A DNA stretch of 64,000 nucleotides from contig JBOZIK010000001.1 in assembly GCA_051453625.1 (NCBI GenBank), positions 151,784,099-151,848,098 on the forward strand. Direction: 5' to 3'. Below are positions 59,590 to 64,000 of the stretch, piece by piece; position 1 is the first letter of the stretch, and each line of letters starts with the position of its first letter. The position numbers were made by a program, and so were the translations under genes. The stretch comes from Welwitschia mirabilis. Taxonomy: Eukaryota; Gnetophyta; Gnetopsida; Welwitschiales. The notes beneath the pieces are model-generated. The model was not told the origin of the DNA, ran no database searches, and saw only the letters and a program-made list of their open reading frames with translations.

Positions 59590-60330
59590 AGACTTAATAA
59601 AAAGAAAATAAAAATGAACCATCCCTAATAAAGTATTCCTATCTCAATTCATTAGTAATTTGGTTTTCAAAAAATGCCCAAAGTCTAAAGATCCAAGGAT
59701 AACAACTATGAGTATCACTTTAGAGGGAAATTATAGAATAAAGAAAGCCTTGATAGATATTGGAGCTAGTGTCAACATTATGTCCTTGCACATTTGTCAA
59801 TGACTTAATTTAAAAGAAAGAGTAGAACCTACATAGATTATCTTAGAGTTAGCCGATACTTATATGAAGAAACTATTAGAGTGATCAAGGACTTAATTAT
59901 TTAGATAAAAAAAACTTTCTACCCCATTGATGTAATTGTTTTAGAAGTTGAGCATCATGGTGGATATTCTTTACTTCTAGGTATAGATTTTTATGCAATA
60001 TTTCACTCTATCATAGATACAAGAACTAGATTAATGAAGTGTTATTTTAGGAATAAACAATTTTTAATAAAAGTTTTTGATGTGGTGAAAAAAGATTTAG
60101 GCATCGATTTAAGTGTGAAAGAAGAAATTAGATCAACTCTATTTTTACAACACCTTCAACTTAAGGAAAGATGCGTCATGCTTCATGAACCAACCATGTT
60201 TGATGATAAATTAGAAGTAGACTACATGTATTTTTTTAACGATCAACTTAATTTTGACCATCTAACAACTAAGTTTTCTGATATGGAGAGTAGAGAGTCT
60301 AAGTCTGTTAACTATGTAAAAGTCTAAGAC
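59590..60330 (+). pseudogene. Element C aspartic protease remnant
   Basis: FISNLVFKKCPKSKDPRITT, then SITLEGNYRIKKALIDIGAS and VNIMSLHICQ carry an intact-looking active-site triad DIGA near 59757. LELADTYMKKLLE, then DVIVLEVEHHGGYSLLLGID and FHSIIDTRTRLMKCYFRNKQ follow; the last open piece is 60034-60327. It matches the element D protease block by block and is relatively well preserved. Confidence 0.85.
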
Positions 60331-60757
60331 TTTAGAAAACCTGAGATTTCTTATTTTAAGGATAGTCATCCACTACTAACATTCAAACAACCATCTAAGA
60401 TTATAGTTTATTATTCTAAGAATTTTTTAGAAAGTAAAAATCTAAGCTTAAACTTAAACCTGAAACCTTTAGATAGTGGACTGAAATACATTTTTCCAAA
60501 TATTGAACTAAATAAGCCCTTGATTATCAATAAAAACCTTACTCCTTAATAAAAATAGAGTCTCATATCTCTTCTATAATCTAAGGTAAATGTGTTTTCT
60601 TGGTCACATAATAATTTAAAAGCTATATCAACTTCTATTATGTAACATAAAATCTACCCAAGTAAATGCTAATCCTGTGAGACAACCTCAATGTGGACTC
60701 AATCTAACCCTTAAACAAATTGTAAAAGATGAAATCATTAAACTAATAGATGATGAA
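60331..60757 (+). pseudogene. Element C pre-RT and first RT block, then LTR
   Basis: Reads LNLKPLDSGLKYIFPNIELN (the ELKPLP-x-LKYVFL block), VNVFSWSHNNLKAISTSIM, and in another frame NANPVRQPQCGLNLTLKQIV and KDEIIKLIDD. Immediately afterwards the LTR starts at 60758. The rest of RT, RNase H and integrase are absent. No classical polypurine tract is seen at the junction (tagatgatgaa). Confidence 0.8.
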
Positions 60758-60844
60758 TGTTGCGACACCAACTTAGATGTATTTGATAGGATATTTTGAG
60801 TTGTTTTATAGATAAACTAATAGATAAATGCCTAGTTCCTATGA
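60758..60844 (+). repeat. C-family LTR start, cut by gap
   Basis: Tgttgcgacaccaacttag and following bases match 63033-63119 with about 8 differences in 87 and 56188-56275 less closely. Confidence 0.85.
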
Positions 60845-60944
60845 NNNNNNNNNNNNNNNNNNNNNNNNNNNNNNNNNNNNNNNNNNNNNNNNNNNNNNNN
60901 NNNNNNNNNNNNNNNNNNNNNNNNNNNNNNNNNNNNNNNNNNNN
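60845..60944. other. Assembly gap, 100 N
   Basis: The LTR to the left is not resumed to the right, so more than 100 bases must be missing or the join is wrong. Confidence 1.
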
Positions 60945-62020
60945 CAAGTACCATGTCCAAACAATGCATTATAAGTATGTATCATCCAAGATCAAAATAA
61001 TCCTTAAAAAATGATAGATTTGTACTGTAATATTTTAGAAAAAAGCTCTAAAAGCTGTCCTGCTTCCCCCTACAGGAAAAGCAAGATGTCCTGGATTGCA
61101 CAAAGGAAAATGGATGACTGTCGTCCACCTTGTCATGCGAATAACATAGCAAGATGACAGTTTGTAAAATAAGTTGTTTGGACTGATTAAAAAACTTCTA
61201 GAAAAATTTGATAGTAAGCAAGTATTGGAGATGTGGCAGAAAAAACAGAACGAAAAAATGTGAATAATTTATCTTTAAAAACAGAATCATGGAGAAAGAA
61301 ACTGATGAAATCATAACCATGCATTAAATATAAAATGAAATGCTCATAAGTATTCCTCCAATGTGTTCTAGAATTTAAGAGTGTTTTAAAAATTTGTAAG
61401 TAGATGAATGCAAAACCACGAAATCACATATAAAAAATATTAGCATAAAATAAAATGATCACACCAATCAAGGGGAAATAAATGCATCAATTGATAGTGT
61501 AAAAAGGAAAAACAACCCTTATAAAGAACACATATAAGAGAAAATAAAAAGATAACTAGAGAGCTGCCAAATGAGTAGATCCTAATTATAATATGGAAAA
61601 AAGATACTGTAATAACTTTAAAAAATCCCAAACAAGTAACTCAAAGAAAATATAATGGAAATGGATAACTAAAAACATAACGAAGATTTGCTTACCTACC
61701 CAAATTCATCCCTAGCAAAGTTCCTTAGAAGAAATCATAAAATCACCTAATAAGGATCATGACATAATGTAAAACTTCATAAAGTTTCACTTGAATGAGC
61801 AATGATTATGATGATGTCAAGTATATCTAATGTTAGTAAATAATAAATGATAAAATAAAAAGTTGTTAAAGCAAGAACTTATAAGCTATCATCTTAAAAT
61901 AACACTAGAATCCAGAAAAGTAAAGTGATCATGTGAAAGTACCACAAATAAATAAAAATAAGTCTAGAAAATAAGCAATGCCTATGATAATACCAGGGAC
62001 ACCACTGATCTTGTAGCCTT
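60945..62020. other. Non-coding stretch with a repeat shared with element D
   Basis: 61045-61170 resembles 13745-13870 in the same orientation (aaagcaagatgtcct and flanks). Because element D is on the minus strand, this may be the 3' spacer of a minus-strand D-like element. The remainder has nothing recognisable. Confidence 0.45.
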
Positions 62021-63032
62021 TGATAGGATTGCGAATCCTAGAGGGGGCATAAATAGGTTCTTTTAAAAACTTATGCCTAAAATAGAATTAAATCTATCTA
62101 AGCACAGTTTACATATAAAAATAGTGGAATCAAGAATTATGCATACAAAACGGAAAAACTTAAAGTAAAAAATTAAAAGACAGAAAATCACAAACTACCA
62201 ATCGTGATGCATACTAAATTTATAATGGTTTGGGAACTCCCCTATTCCACTCTTCATGATTAGCTTCTCCTAAGCTTGATTCGGATCTCTATTAATCCAT
62301 AAGTTTTTTTAGGTTTACCTCTAATCCTTATAAGCAGACTTTTATAGGCTATGTCTTAACCTTAATAATGGACTTTTGCAAGCTAGTCTCAACCTTTAAA
62401 AGTAATGGATGTGATGTAATCAAGCCTTGATCACTAAGATATTACACATTCTGTAGCAATACAATGAATGAAGCTCTTCTCTAATAGATCACAATGATGA
62501 AACTCTTAGATCTGATTCTGAGTGAAGCTCTTGTGCCAATGATTGATTTCCTAAATTAGATGTGAAGCAATACAATGATACACTAATAAAATTATAACTT
62601 GATCTCTCAGATCCACAATGATTATGCTAAATACAAATAGTATCAAAAAGATCTCTAAGTCAACAATAGCATAGCTATTTATAATGGAGGACTACTAGGA
62701 TTTGTTACCAATGAATTATACCTTCAATGGCTATAAAGGGCTAGAAAATAGCTAGGTAATGTCTAGGTAATGAATACATAATATTTAGATATTTCACTTT
62801 TCCATGTCATCTAGTTAATACCACAAAAATCCAGTTGACCCCATGAGAGTTTGATCGACCTCATCCTAGGTTCAATCAACTCCTTTTCTCTCGGTCTAGA
62901 TTTATGATCTATTAGCTTCTCAGTTTTAGTCAACCCCATTAAAATCTAGTCGTTCCCTTTCCTCTTTATCTAGAACTAGTGCTTGCCAGTTCCTTAAGTT
63001 TGATTGATCCCATAAGAATTTGGTTGACCCCT
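62021..63032 (-). repeat. Sirevirus-type LTR, 5'-truncated
   Basis: The reverse complement shares with 3395-4627 the ggtcgacc/ggtcaact-type repeats (62820-63032 here), a TATA region (62674-62687) and the end CCCCCTCTAGGATTCGCAAT. It lacks roughly the first 160 bases of the LTR and stops at the C-family LTR. Confidence 0.68.
62674..62687 (-). promoter_or_regulatory. TATA box in reversed Sirevirus-type LTR
   Basis: CCATTATAAATAGC on the minus strand, better preserved than in the copy at 4022. Confidence 0.55.
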
Positions 63033-64000
63033 TATTATGACGCCAACTTAGATGTATTTGATAGGGTATTTTGAGTTGTTTTATAGATAAACTAACAAAT
63101 AAATGCCAAGTTCCTATGACAATGGAGAATCTAGGAGCACAAGATGAAAACATGCAGTTTATCAGATAAATCATGAGCATTTCATGTAGATATGGATAAA
63201 TTATATTTTTAAATGATTATCCCTGCAAAAAACGAGATATCAGAATGATAAAAGATGAAGAAAAGACTGTTGTCCCACATGTCATCTACATGATAGTCAA
63301 GATGACGAGCATATGACAGACTTCTTTCAAGATAATTTACAATCAAATTGAAGATCTTATCATCATTCACTTCATTGTCCAGACGACACCAGTGGATGAC
63401 ATCTCTAGAATCAGTCAATAATAGTTTGCATGAAGATCATAAGTAGTAAACTGGAAGCTAAATAGATAACTCTTTGTCAATCCTTGTCGTCTCCTCAATC
63501 ATCTGGATGATTAGAAGGATGACACTATTCTCTCATAGTTTTACAAAATGTATTCCCAAGTTGTCGCCTGTTATTTGTGACTTTCCCTTACATGTTAGCT
63601 AGAGTTTCTACTTTACCTTTCTATCAGTTTACCCTTCCTTTCTGTCTATAAATAAAGATCTCCCCCTCAATCCCTAATCATCTTTGACAGTACCTGACAT
63701 TCTCATGACAGGAGATCTTGGGACTAGAGAATCATCTTATAATCCATAGAGATATTACCTTGGTGTTGGGTGGCATATCCTCCATTGAGAAACGACTACT
63801 TTGTGATACAAATGCCTTTTTACATCTTTAATATGAATTACTCTTTTTATTAATAATTGCATGAACTTATCTCTCATAGTTTATGTTGTTCTAGATTCGT
63901 GACAGGTTTCTTTAATTATATAAATTATGAGGGCAGCCTTCATTAAGATTGAGCTTAATTAGATTAGGTGCATCGTTGTTTATTTTCTTAGATTAGTTTG
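63033..64000 (+). repeat. C-family LTR, runs off window
   Basis: Starts tattatgacgccaacttag; the expected TGTTGCGAC start is changed at three positions by G-to-A or C-to-T. Homologous to 56188-57140. About 100 more bases are expected beyond the window. It contains GATGAC dyads near 63376-63399 and 63499-63527. Confidence 0.82.
63646..63657 (+). promoter_or_regulatory. TATA box in C-family LTR
   Basis: Ctataaataaag followed by atctccccctcaa, the clearest promoter of this LTR family in the window. Confidence 0.62.

Larger units (their letters stand above)
56188..60844 (+). mobile_element. Element C: gag-protease gypsy element with RT deleted
   Basis: The 5' LTR (56188-57262), a tRNA-Asp-type primer site, leader, gag, protease and only the first ~100 bases of RT are followed directly by another LTR start (60758). 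Gag N-terminus, protease and LTR ends relate it to element D. The 3' LTR is cut after 87 bases by a 100-N gap. The target duplication cannot be checked because the right end is in the gap. Confidence 0.75.

Noticed and set aside
62926-63418. Two minus-strand open frames
   Set aside because: They run across the junction of two LTRs and have no recognisable domain.

Overview
The window looks like nuclear, intergenic DNA of a flowering plant, probably a eudicot (inference). It is strongly AT-rich by eye. Almost everything recognisable is a decayed LTR retrotransposon: Ty1/copia of the Sirevirus type, Ty3/gypsy of the Athila/Tat type with a tRNA-Asp-like primer site, chromovirus-type gypsy, and a TRIM array, plus one LINE-like remnant. 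I found no convincing host protein-coding gene, rRNA or intact tRNA. Every coding region described is broken by stops and frameshifts. Many damaged sites are C-to-T or G-to-A changes, including at catalytic residues, as expected of old methylated repeats. Ten runs of N interrupt the sequence.

Layout: 1-4627 is the 3' half of a Sirevirus-like copia element on + (reverse transcriptase, RNase H, an extra third-ORF domain, 3' LTR). 4628-9739 holds nothing I can name. 9740-11943 is a LINE remnant on + (endonuclease and reverse transcriptase). 11944-21717 is a complete but dead gypsy element on - (element D: LTR, gag, protease, RT, RNase H, integrase, LTR, with a 4/5-matching target duplication). 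23894-34443 is an LTR pair of chromovirus type on - (element G) whose 6 kb interior has no recognisable genes.

35468-37068 (-) and 43222-46430 (+) are inverted copies of one long LTR-like repeat (X). Between them lies a tandem TRIM array (39962-41066, four LTRs, primer site and polypurine tract in each spacer) flanked by a 52-bp direct repeat, then an LTR fragment on - (41990-43219). Repeat X (+) leads into duplicated primer-site-like sequence and a chromovirus gag (48391-49560).

49990-56187 is a gypsy element (B) with an LTR-like promoter region, a tandemly duplicated gag segment, protease and only the start of RT. 56188-60844 is a second gypsy element (C), with LTR, primer site, gag, protease and the start of RT, that again stops near the same RT position and passes straight into an LTR. 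62021-63032 is a Sirevirus-type LTR on -, cut by a third C-family LTR at 63033-64000.

C and D share gag N-termini, LTR ends and primer sites, so D-like elements are candidate helpers for gag/protease-only C-like elements. This non-autonomous pairing and the TRIM array with its long flanking duplication are the most interesting leads. The four 100-N gaps all sit next to sequence that recurs nearby, so assembly error must be excluded for any structural claim touching them.
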